The notes under the pieces are model-generated. The model searched no databases. It saw only the letters and a list, made by a program, of their open reading frames with translations, and had not been told where the DNA came from. 32,390 bases of DNA from Thermoplasmata archaeon (GTDB taxonomy: Archaea; Thermoplasmatota; Thermoplasmata; Thermoplasmatales; Thermoplasmataceae), in assembly GCA_021792595.1 (NCBI GenBank), contig JAJYUI010000007.1:1-32390 (forward strand), written 5' to 3'. The position numbers and the translations under genes were made by a program. Every line of letters starts with the position of its first letter. Within the stretch, counting starts at the first letter, position 1. Below are positions 7,365-15,902 of the stretch, piece after piece.

Positions 7365-9257
7365 TTACTTACACGACATGTTTGACCCGGATCGCTCGAA
7401 GATAACAAACGAGAATGGTCCCATGTCAATCGCGCCTCCGTTCACGGTGATTCCGTTAGCGACCAGAATTTTCCCAGTGACAGAAAGACTGGCTTCGTGG
7501 GAAGTGGTAAAAACCATTTCAAGGGAAGAGTGATGATCCATCTTTGCTATTCCGAAGCAGTCTCCGTAATCACGGAACATTGTGATTCCTTCTTCCATGG
7601 CAGTATAAAGCTGCCTTGTCTTCCCGAGGTTCCTGAAAAACCCAAGAGAGGAAGAATCAAGGCTGTTCCAGGGAAAGCATCTCCGGCAGTCTGGATCAGG
7701 TCCACCGGTCAGGCATGCCTCATCCCCATAGTACAGCGAGGGGAGCCCGTTCATCATGTAAAGAATTGCATATGAAAGCCGGAACTTATCCTCATCCTCT
7801 CCGAGAACGTTACGCAAACGACTTACGTCATGTGAGCCCAGAAGGTTCATCATAAGTGTCATCGGCCGGTCTCCGTACTGAAAGCAGAGTTTCCTGTACT
7901 TGACCCGGAATCTGTTGAAATCATCCTCCATGCCCACCATGGACAATATCATGGATCTCAGGGGATAATTCATGAGCCCGTCGAACAGCCCTTCTCGCGT
8001 GAAATATGGCGCAACGCACCACGCCTCGCAGATCTTCCTGATTTCCCTGTCGTATGATCCAATAATATGAAACAGTTCCTTGAAGTAATCAACTGGAATT
8101 GAATCGGCAACGTCGAACCTGAAGCCATCCACTTTGAAATCTTCAACATAGTGTGCGATAACCCTGTTGAAATACTCCCTTGCCTCCTTCTCCATGAGGT
8201 TGACCTTCGGCATTCCCCCGTAGCCCAGAAAAGTCTCGTATCCAGGTGCATCATGGCTTTCACCGGGCGTATAATGATGCCTGTAAATTTCAGGATTATC
8301 ATCGATGAAACGATACCAGTGGAAATATGGAGATTCCATTTTCCTTGAAACAGCATCCCTGAAGAACGGATGGTCCACGGATGTATGGTTGAAGACCACA
8401 TCCATGATCACCCTGATCCCCATGGAATGAGCAGTTCGTACAAGGTTTCTGAAGTCATCTTCGTTTCCCAGCAAGGGATCGATGGAAAAGTAATCCAGAA
8501 CATCGTATCTGTGATTGCTTCCTCCAGAGTTAATCGGATTAAGATAGAGATGACTGACGCCCAGCGATTTCAGGTATTCCAGTTTAGAGGAGATTCCTTT
8601 CAGGTCTCCCCCGAAATAGGTGGAAGCGGTGGGCTGGGAACCCCATGGTGCAAGCTCCTTGCTTGGTCTCGATCCCCTGTTAAACCTGTCCGGGAATATC
8701 TGGTACATAAGCGTACGTCTCTCTGACTTCCTTTCTTCCGGAACCATGGTAAAATATCCTGTCCTGGGTATCGAGATTTTGTCACCCGAAAACCGGTATT
8801 TCCTGAAATCACCTCCAAATTCATAAACGGTTCCAAAACTTTCTGCCACCTCTTCCCTGTAGATCCCCGATCCACTCTCCGTTTCCAGAACGTAATTCCC
8901 ACCCCCTCTGGGAACCGCCAGCCTCACGATCGAGTGACCCCCGATGTTTCCGGCAAACTGCGGCATTCCCGGATTATGGTAAGTTGTTTCAAGGGGAATT
9001 TCAAACAGAGTGTTCTCCGTGACTGGGTTTCTGCTCTCGTCAAATGAGTGATACTGGTTGACAAGAATCCTGTAGTCATATCTGCCGGGTGGAAGAGTGA
9101 TCGTGCATACCCAGTTGTGTTCCTCCATGAAATAGGTGCTTCCCTGTCCGTTGCAGTTAAATGAGCCTGAGAGATAGACAGTTCTGTCTCCGCCCACCCT
9201 GGGAAATACAAATCTCACACTGTGGAGGTAGCCATCAATGCTGCTCACTTCTGGCAT
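7365..9257 (-). CDS. Alpha-amylase family GH13 enzyme (neopullulanase/cyclomaltodextrinase-like)
   Basis: A 630-residue enzyme without a signal peptide, so predicted to act in the cytoplasm on imported malto-oligosaccharides. Residues 1-170 form an N-terminal beta-rich domain of the CBM34/CBM48 kind (VYLSGSFN, PPGRYDYRILVN). The catalytic barrel begins at LMYQIFPDRFNRG (183-195), a signature of the neopullulanase/cyclomaltodextrinase subgroup. Conserved region I is DVVFNHT (286-292), region II is GFRFDVAD with nucleophile D382, region III is ICEAW with general acid E411, and region IV is LLGSHD (H476, D477). All key residues are present. It lies 76 bp upstream of malE in the same direction and divergent from the GH57 gene. 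The exact specificity (pullulan, cyclodextrin or linear dextrin) cannot be read from sequence. Confidence 0.92.
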   Translation of the reverse strand: MPEVSSIDGYLHSVRFVFPRVGGDRTVYLSGSFNCNGQGSTYFMEEHNWVCTITLPPGRYDYRILVNQYHSFDESRNPVTENTLFEIPLETTYHNPGMPQFAGNIGGHSIVRLAVPRGGGNYVLETESGSGIYREEVAESFGTVYEFGGDFRKYRFSGDKISIPRTGYFTMVPEERKSERRTLMYQIFPDRFNRGSRPSKELAPWGSQPTASTYFGGDLKGISSKLEYLKSLGVSHLYLNPINSGGSNHRYDVLDYFSIDPLLGNEDDFRNLVRTAHSMGIRVIMDVVFNHTSVDHPFFRDAVSRKMESPYFHWYRFIDDNPEIYRHHYTPGESHDAPGYETFLGYGGMPKVNLMEKEAREYFNRVIAHYVEDFKVDGFRFDVADSIPVDYFKELFHIIGSYDREIRKICEAWCVAPYFTREGLFDGLMNYPLRSMILSMVGMEDDFNRFRVKYRKLCFQYGDRPMTLMMNLLGSHDVSRLRNVLGEDEDKFRLSYAILYMMNGLPSLYYGDEACLTGGPDPDCRRCFPWNSLDSSSLGFFRNLGKTRQLYTAMEEGITMFRDYGDCFGIAKMDHHSSLEMVFTTSHEASLSVTGKILVANGITVNGGAIDMGPFSFVIFERSGSNMSCK

Positions 9258-9390
9258 AACCTTGCAAGATGCTGCATGCGGTTATCTCTTTTGCTCAACA
9301 TGGCAATTATAGGAGTGCTGCTTGATTTCAATGCAGTACATATTATACTATTTACAGTAGTAATAGCTGAGCAAAAATTCTTAAACTCTG
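9258..9390. promoter_or_regulatory. Divergent GH13/GH57 control region with TACT-N6-AGTA palindrome
   Basis: This 133-bp region separates two oppositely transcribed glucan hydrolase genes. At 9342-9364 there is an imperfect inverted repeat: ATTA-TACT, six bases, AGTA-G-TAAT. Its half-sites and their order match those of the element upstream of GH31, which has GTTA..TACT-N3-AGTA...TAAC. A further AGTA (9335-9338) lies just to its left. TATA-like candidates are ttcttaaa (9379-9386) for the GH57 side and a weaker agataa or tataatt stretch (about 9283-9308, complement) for GH13. The most likely regulator is the nearby TrmB-family gene. Confidence 0.45.
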
Positions 9391-12300
9391 TTGCATGAAT
9401 TCAGCATGGCCCATTCAATGCCCTTTAGGCTAATCGTGATTCTTGTGGCTACACTTATGGTGTTTTCGTTTCCGTTTTCATTTTCGTCATTCTCCTCCAA
9501 CGGCGGATCGAACCTGCCCCAGGCTCCGGTGCATCAGTTAAGTTCTGTGGGACATTCCACCGCAATACCAGGATCAATAAGCGTTTCCAGCTCGAATATA
9601 TCCTTTACCGGAAATGTTGTATCTGATTTTGCCGGGCACATGGTTGCTTCTAACAACAACGCGAGCGCATGGGGTGCAACCAACAATATCTCCAGGCTGT
9701 ATGTTGCATTCAACTCCACATATCTTTTCATAGGGGTTTATGAGAATATTTCCGGAAATTCGCTCTATGTTTTCATGAGCAACAATTCCGGAACGCCATA
9801 TGGAACCACAAATATAACAGGGCTGAACACCTGGAGCAGGAACATTAATTTCACCAACCCGATGAACTATATGGCAACTGTTTATTCACCCAATTCCGGT
9901 CCATCAGGTCAGAATGCCTTCGTAATAAACAGTTCAGTTGCAAAGAGCGACACTTCCCCTTTCGCCACCACGATTACGAGTTATTTCAGGTTCGGATCTG
10001 CCATGAATACAACTGAAATCAGGATTCCGTGGACATCTCTTTTCCCTTACGGTCACAGCGGAAACCTTGACATGAACATATCCGCTTTTGTTGTGGGCAG
10101 CGGGGGTCCCTGGCTCGGAACCGGCATTCCATTTTCGCAGAAAGGCACTTATAACAGCGGATCGCAGAGCGAGTTCACCATAAGCAACTCTGTCAGCATG
10201 AATTTTGGAACTCTAACGGTAGCCACTTCGCAGCATATTCCGATAAACCTTGCCATAGTCTTTAACGACCACCAGCCCCTGTACAAGATTGTCGGCTCCC
10301 AGAATTACCAGCTTCCCTGGACTGAGGCCCACGCTACTGCAGAATACATGGTGCAGCCGTTGATAGCACACATGTATCCTCAGATAAACGTTACGTACGA
10401 ACTTTCTGGTTCATTACTCTACCAGCTGAATAATATCTCCTCAGACCCGCAATACAATAATACGTACATTCAGGGTGCATTCATTCCCTGGAGTTCGCTG
10501 AACACCACCCAGAACCTCACATACCTGGACAACCTGACTTATGATTATTTCAGCATTCCTGGATACGTGTTTTCACTTGGAGAACCGGCTTCAAACCTGT
10601 ACGCAAACATACACAACAACTGGACGGCTGGAAAAAGGCTCAACGCTACCCAGTTCGAGGATGCTAAAGTCCTATGGTTTCTTTATGACATAAGTACCTC
10701 CCTTGTGGAAGGAAAGCTTGGGGTACAGTGGAAGAACAGTACTATCTGGGCAATGCACAACCAGACAAGCTTCACTCAGGCAGACCTTGTAAAAGTACTT
10801 GATTACTCAAGGTGGCTCACAGGAAGGGTGATGAACGCATTCTCCGCCGACATGATGGGAAACGTCACCGGCAGCAATAATGTGGAACTTATGACAACGC
10901 CGTTCTACCACCCGTTGATGCCCCTCCTGGTCACGAACAGCATATCCGGCCCGCAGGGGAGTATATCCAAGGGAGCCTATAATGCTGATCTACTGGCGCA
11001 ACTTGAATACGGAAAGGGCCAGTTTTACAACTACTTTGGAATGACGCCGACCGGTGTGTGGTCGCCTGAGGCAGCAGTTTCGAACGCGACCGTTTCTCCC
11101 CTCAACCTGTCCGGGTACAAGTGGACAGAATCATCTGAATGGACTCTTCAGCAGAGCGGTGTTAATGCTCTAGACAGCGGAAAAGGCGGAAACGTGACCC
11201 AGTTGCAAAACCTGTACACCCCGTACAAGGTGATGGGAGCCAACGGGACCTCCGTAACTATGTTCTTCAGGGATGATTATCTCTCCAACGCCTGGGCATT
11301 CAATTACGGTAGCATGAGTACATCCGCCGCAGTGGCGAGTTTTATCAACTACCTGAAGGGAGTTTATAACTCAATACCTCTGAAAGATCACAACAATACA
11401 TTGGTGACGGTTGCCCTTGACGGGGAAAACTGGATGTTCATGTCCCCTTTCGCGAATGACGGAATACCCTTCCTTGATGCACTTTACTCCGGCCTGGAGG
11501 CAAACTCATCATATATACACACCGTAACCCCGCAGCAGTATCTTGCTACCCACTACCAGCTTCCAGTGATACACAATCTGGCTTCAGGAAGCTGGAACCA
11601 GGGCAATGGAGTTGCAGCACCCTATCAGGGAGACATATCCCTGACCCAGTGGTCTGGATATCCTGTGCAGGACTTTTACTGGGAGGTACTCAACGAGGTG
11701 CGTGGAATGGTTATGCAGTACCGGGTCCAGAACGGACTGACCCAGCTGGGTAATTATACGCTGGTAGAGCAGAATCTCACGGCCTCAGGAAAGGAGGGGA
11801 ACTTCACAAGAGCGATGAACGCTATTTACGCAGCAGAAGGCAGTGACTGGTACTTCACTGCGGCCCCATGGGACATTACCGGTTCCAACATGATCCCGTT
11901 CGACTATATCTTCAAGGGTGATCTCATCTATGCTCTCCACCAGATCGGAGAGGCTATTCCAGATTATCTTACGACTCATTCGATGCCGCCATATCCTGCA
12001 TTCTCCATGGGGCAACCTAACCAGGCACATACACCAACCATGGGAGGCTATCCGCAGACGTCTTCCAGTACAGGCATAGGAACTGCGTTTTCGGTGACTT
12101 CCAATAACGGATGGCAGGGTTCTGCTGTATACATGAACAATTCATCGGCTTCCACTCCGCTTGGAATCACCCAGATGGATATCGCATACAATCCCAGCAC
12201 ATTTTATGTCCAGATCTTCGTTAATGGAAAGGCAACAAGTTACATTGCAAATTCCAGTATCCAGATATCACTGTATTTTTCCGGTTCCGGAGTATTCAAC

Positions 12301-14397
12301 CCGTCAATGGGGAACGTCAGCTTTGATGTGCCTGGTGCGAATTACAATTCAATTCACGGAAATGCCCCGCTTGACTTCCCTGCAAACTACATGATCTCAC
12401 TCTCTTCGTATTCCTTCAATTCGAAAGGAGTGGGGGCATATGTGGTCTACTCCGCTGCTGGTTTCGGGAAGTGGAACACAATGGTACAGGACGCCAATAC
12501 ACCCGCGTACATAGGGCAAACGATCCAGTTTGCAATTCCATTCACCTATCTGGGAATGGTTCCTGGAGACACCTTCTACATGGCAGCAATGGCATCGACC
12601 AACCCAGGACCGGGAATCCACCCTGCAGTCTATTCAAGCTTGACACCAGTCCTGGTTAATGTTCCTGCCTCACTGGGAAAGTTCTACCCGATTGCTGCAA
12701 TACACAATACCGTTCCAGATAATGGACCGGGGAATTACACCTACCCAAATCAGCCAGCACAGATTCCAAACGGGTCTCTGGATATGCAGTGGATCAACGT
12801 ATCGATGAACAGCTATGACATGATGTGGAATTTCACTTTCGACCAGCTGTGGAATATCTGGAATGGCCCACTTGGGTTCTCCAACCAGATTGTGCAGGTT
12901 TTCATCAATGAGAACAACGGCTCAGGTTCGTCTTCCCTTGGAGCAGGTCCCAACGCAAATGTGAACAGGCCATGGCAGTACTCCATCTATCTCTCCGGAT
13001 GGGCGGCATATATTGCCTCCTCGTCCGGTTCTCAGTATACTAATGGCATTGTTGCAAAGGCAAATCTAACCTCAAGGACCGTGTCAATGGAATTTCCTCT
13101 TTCCATAATAGGAGGAAATCCGAGGTATTACGGTTATACAATCGTATCCGGTTCATATGATGGCTATGGCACTAACGGATGGAGAATAGTTGACAAGGTG
13201 AACACCTCGAATGGAGGATGGCAGGGAGGCGGAGGTGATCCTCCCTGGAGTTCAAATATATATAGCTACATAGCCCCGGCAACGGTTGGCGAAGGGAGCC
13301 AGACACAGCAGCAGGCACTCACTTACAGTTCAGGAAAAATCCCTACGATTACACCTGTCTTCCTGCCACTGCTCAACAGTTCCCTGGGCATGGCGCAATT
13401 CAACTATACTTCTTACAACGGATCAGTGCTTGTAAGGAACAGCAACACATACTACGACATGTTCGTCTCCAACATGTCGGGGTCAAACAACCTTTACTTT
13501 TCCTCCTCCACCGACATGATCGGCTGGACAAACCCAACAGAGGTGAGATCAATTTCCGGCATCGATCACTTTTCAGCGACCACCATAAATGGATCAGTTT
13601 ACGTACTCTTTAATGAACGAGCTAGTCCGGATAAACTGAACATTGCCAGGGTCTCACTTTCTTCCGCTACTTCGACCATGCTCGGTTCATTCAATGCCAC
13701 ATTTGCTATCCTCAGGGTTTCAGCCGTGAACAATAACACAGTTGGCAATTATGTAGCCATATCCAACGGGAGCTATGCACAATTCCTGCGTGTTGCTTTA
13801 ACGTCGTCAAAGGCCACAGTGTCTGCCCTGGCCGGTTACTCCGGGTCCGGATACGCATCCATAGACCAGTTTGGCGGGGAACTCTTTGCGGCAGTGATCA
13901 ATGCCAGCAAGGTACTTTTCATAGACCAGTTCTCTACCTCCGGTAGCTTCCAGAAGGCAGTAAAGATGAACACAAGCGGCGTGGCTGACTTCTCTATTGC
14001 AATCAGCGATTATGGAAACCTCTGGATAGCATATGCAAACAGTACCTCGCCAGGTTCTATTTTCTTCACGAACACTTCCTTGAATGGTGAGTGGACATTT
14101 TCACCCCTTACTGCCATGTCTCTTTCAGGGTCAGACGTTTACGAGATTTCAATCTTGACCGTTAACCATGGTGGTACAAGCAGCCTGATAATGACCTGGG
14201 GTGCTGCCAGTTTAACAGGGAATTCTATTTGGGCATTGAATTCCACGTTGTCCTGGAGTAATGTGGCCATCAAGCAAAGCTCGGCAACGGCTCCTAACTC
14301 ACTGCCGCTTTGGGTATACATAGTGGTCGGCGTGGTTACCGCTGCGGTAGTTGCAACAGCATCTTATTACCTGTTCTACAGGAAAAAGAAGGGTTAA
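9391..14397 (+). CDS. Secreted, membrane-anchored GH57 amylopullulanase/glucodextranase-like multidomain protein
   Basis: A 1668-residue surface enzyme. An N-terminal signal sequence (RLIVILVATLMVFSFPFSF) precedes a beta-sandwich region (about 55-280). The GH57 catalytic domain has motif HQP (294-296), GVWSPE with putative nucleophile E560, and ALDGENW with putative acid D677. A beta-sandwich domain (about 890-1100) and a glucodextranase C-terminal-type domain (from about 1107, with DNGPGNYTYP) follow. After them comes a roughly 300-residue region of repeated short strands that could be a propeller. The C-terminal helix (LWVYIVVGVVTAAVVATA) with an RKKKG tail anchors it outside the membrane. 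No cysteine was seen; sequons are many. ATGs at 9406 and 9418 are alternative starts, and 9406 fits leaderless spacing best. It probably attacks starch, glycogen or pullulan outside the cell. Specificity is inferred. Confidence 0.88.
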   Translation: MHEFSMAHSMPFRLIVILVATLMVFSFPFSFSSFSSNGGSNLPQAPVHQLSSVGHSTAIPGSISVSSSNISFTGNVVSDFAGHMVASNNNASAWGATNNISRLYVAFNSTYLFIGVYENISGNSLYVFMSNNSGTPYGTTNITGLNTWSRNINFTNPMNYMATVYSPNSGPSGQNAFVINSSVAKSDTSPFATTITSYFRFGSAMNTTEIRIPWTSLFPYGHSGNLDMNISAFVVGSGGPWLGTGIPFSQKGTYNSGSQSEFTISNSVSMNFGTLTVATSQHIPINLAIVFNDHQPLYKIVGSQNYQLPWTEAHATAEYMVQPLIAHMYPQINVTYELSGSLLYQLNNISSDPQYNNTYIQGAFIPWSSLNTTQNLTYLDNLTYDYFSIPGYVFSLGEPASNLYANIHNNWTAGKRLNATQFEDAKVLWFLYDISTSLVEGKLGVQWKNSTIWAMHNQTSFTQADLVKVLDYSRWLTGRVMNAFSADMMGNVTGSNNVELMTTPFYHPLMPLLVTNSISGPQGSISKGAYNADLLAQLEYGKGQFYNYFGMTPTGVWSPEAAVSNATVSPLNLSGYKWTESSEWTLQQSGVNALDSGKGGNVTQLQNLYTPYKVMGANGTSVTMFFRDDYLSNAWAFNYGSMSTSAAVASFINYLKGVYNSIPLKDHNNTLVTVALDGENWMFMSPFANDGIPFLDALYSGLEANSSYIHTVTPQQYLATHYQLPVIHNLASGSWNQGNGVAAPYQGDISLTQWSGYPVQDFYWEVLNEVRGMVMQYRVQNGLTQLGNYTLVEQNLTASGKEGNFTRAMNAIYAAEGSDWYFTAAPWDITGSNMIPFDYIFKGDLIYALHQIGEAIPDYLTTHSMPPYPAFSMGQPNQAHTPTMGGYPQTSSSTGIGTAFSVTSNNGWQGSAVYMNNSSASTPLGITQMDIAYNPSTFYVQIFVNGKATSYIANSSIQISLYFSGSGVFNPSMGNVSFDVPGANYNSIHGNAPLDFPANYMISLSSYSFNSKGVGAYVVYSAAGFGKWNTMVQDANTPAYIGQTIQFAIPFTYLGMVPGDTFYMAAMASTNPGPGIHPAVYSSLTPVLVNVPASLGKFYPIAAIHNTVPDNGPGNYTYPNQPAQIPNGSLDMQWINVSMNSYDMMWNFTFDQLWNIWNGPLGFSNQIVQVFINENNGSGSSSLGAGPNANVNRPWQYSIYLSGWAAYIASSSGSQYTNGIVAKANLTSRTVSMEFPLSIIGGNPRYYGYTIVSGSYDGYGTNGWRIVDKVNTSNGGWQGGGGDPPWSSNIYSYIAPATVGEGSQTQQQALTYSSGKIPTITPVFLPLLNSSLGMAQFNYTSYNGSVLVRNSNTYYDMFVSNMSGSNNLYFSSSTDMIGWTNPTEVRSISGIDHFSATTINGSVYVLFNERASPDKLNIARVSLSSATSTMLGSFNATFAILRVSAVNNNTVGNYVAISNGSYAQFLRVALTSSKATVSALAGYSGSGYASIDQFGGELFAAVINASKVLFIDQFSTSGSFQKAVKMNTSGVADFSIAISDYGNLWIAYANSTSPGSIFFTNTSLNGEWTFSPLTAMSLSGSDVYEISILTVNHGGTSSLIMTWGAASLTGNSIWALNSTLSWSNVAIKQSSATAPNSLPLWVYIVVGVVTAAVVATASYYLFYRKKKG

Positions 14398-14505
14398 GTT
14401 TCCTTGACCCTTTTATTTTATTTCTCGCAATGCCGTAAATAGGCCACATGTTTGCAGACAAGAAGCAGATGCGTAATCCTATAATTCGTGCTGGTCTTGT
14501 GAAAT
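14398..14505 (+). terminator. T-rich terminator after the GH57 gene, within a convergent gap
   Basis: Just after the GH57 stop, the + strand runs cccttttattttatttctc (about 14408-14426), a T-rich tract of the kind that ends archaeal transcription. The rest of the 108-bp gap to the convergent TrmB gene shows no gene. Confidence 0.45.
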
Positions 14506-15540
14506 TCACACTATGTGCAATACTGCCTTCTCAAGAGCGATGTCTTCAACCTTAGCTGATCGTCCCCCTATGGAGTAACTCTTTCCATTCGAAGACAGGA
14601 TAAGACTGTGGCGCAACCCCTCTTCATTTTCGATTTTTACCACTGAACCCGAAAGTTCCACCTCCTTGCCTTCTACCATGCCGGTAACGTTGATCGAAAG
14701 CTTCTTTCCTGCCTGGATCATTGAGTTGCAGATTTCGCACATCAGCCAGTTGGTCGTAAACGAGAATTTTTTCTTCTTTTCCGGATACACTATTTCCTCT
14801 GAGGGCCCCCAAAGTGTGTGATAGAAATAGTAATTCAGGATGTGTATCATCTCGTTTTCCTGAATAAACACTGAAGCCTTCCTGGAGTTAAATACACTCT
14901 CCGTATCCAGGAAGCCGGTCACCCTGTCAGATATTATGACTTGGGACGAAGCGTATTTTCTCCTCCTGACGAACGAATCGGAAAATTTTGGTCCTATCTC
15001 ATCCTGATTTATCTCCGGAGAGAGTACGAGCGCTACTGTCACCCCCCTCCCTATGGCTTCCTGAATGTATTTCTTGGCGTATTTCCACCAGACTGGCCCC
15101 ACGCAGATAAGGAGTTCATGCCTGGCTCCTGAGATTGTCTCCCTTACTTTTTGCCGGATGTTGTTTTCTGCTTCAATTAACCATATTGGCGGTTCATCAT
15201 TGCCGGTTCCGATTTAATTCTCCTCAAGTTTCTTTGACATAGCTTCTATGTCAAGAGTAAGTTCCTCAATTCTCCTTCCAAGAACCGTGGTCACTGGAAG
15301 AGCCCTGTATACCTTCTTTTTCCCCGGGCTGGCCTCAACCAGTCCCTTGGATATCATGTTATTGAATACATCATATATCCTTGGCTGGGGAACCCCGGAT
15401 AACTTAACAACGCCCATTGCGGTTAGAGGACCGTTGGTTAACAGGGTTCTGTAAACCTTGATCTCGTAGGATGTCAACCCGAATTTCGATAACTTCTCAA
15501 AAGCCCCTTCCAAACCTTCACTACTCACACTATCAGACAA
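14506..15540 (-). pseudogene. trmB: TrmB-family sugar-responsive regulator interrupted by an in-frame TAA
   Basis: Two open segments lie in the same frame, separated only by a TAA (15214-15216). The upstream part (108 codons from a TTG at 15540) holds the TrmB winged helix: LSKFGLTSYEIKVYRTLLTN, then SGVPQPRIYDVFNNMISKGLVE, then the start of a coiled coil ending LEEN. The frame then continues without another stop through PPIWLIEAENNI and HELLICVGPVWW into the 198-codon C-terminal sugar-binding part. Total length is 344 codons, the normal size for the family (about 340-360). Canonical TrmB senses maltose/glucose-type sugars and represses or activates sugar genes, which fits the island beside it. 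The stop could be a true inactivating mutation, an assembly error, or be bypassed. A leaderless promoter (tatatc, about 26 bp upstream) is intact. Confidence 0.85.
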
Positions 15541-15571
15541 GAGTAGAATCCTATCGTTTCAGATATAAGTT
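15521..15571 (-). promoter_or_regulatory. trmB promoter and inverted repeat over the start codon
   Basis: A minus-strand TATA element (acttatatct, complement of 15561-15570) lies about 26 bp before the TTG at 15540, indicating a leaderless message. A 6-bp inverted repeat CTACTC (15521-15526) and GAGTAG (15541-15546) flanks the start codon with 14 bases between. It contains TACT/AGTA half-sites like those upstream of the hydrolase genes but with much wider spacing. Autoregulation is possible and unproven. Confidence 0.4.
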
Positions 15572-15902
15572 TTCCAATTGGATCTAATTTATGTCCGTAT
15601 GTTGATGTTTCATTCCATTCTTCGACCGGATATCAATATTCCAAAAGCCAGGCGAGGAGGAAGCACAAAGGGCACCTATTGAAATACTCAGTTCAACCGT
15701 TGTCCTATTATTGACTTTCTTAACCTCTGCCTGTATAGAAATGAGATTTCCCCACAAGTTAATCAGTTTCTCAAACCGATACTGGTCAAATTTCTCAGGC
15801 AACGAGGTTGCAGAATAGCAGGGATGGCCAAGTATGGTTTGATAGTATGTACAGGAAATATCTAAGTATATATGAAACAAATCCAGTTACGGTGCACGAT
15901 CT
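15541..15902. other. Intergenic region with a doubtful 98-codon minus-strand frame and the cbiA promoter
   Basis: This gap holds the trmB promoter on its left and a TATA element (tatatatg, 15867-15874) for cbiA on its right. Between them lies a minus-strand open frame at 15584-15880 (TTG start, 98 codons, residues such as LPEKFDQYRFEKLINLWGN). I recognise no family, and its start would overlap the cbiA TATA box. It may be a decayed gene or chance. No RNA gene was seen. Confidence 0.4.

Noticed and set aside
15214-15216. Stop recoding as pyrrolysine or selenocysteine in trmB
   Set aside because: The codon is TAA. Pyrrolysine uses TAG and selenocysteine uses TGA, so known recoding does not apply.
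15584-15880. 98-codon minus-strand frame between trmB and cbiA
   Set aside because: No family recognised, a TTG start inside the cbiA TATA box and no promoter of its own. Noted under the intergenic entry rather than called as a gene.
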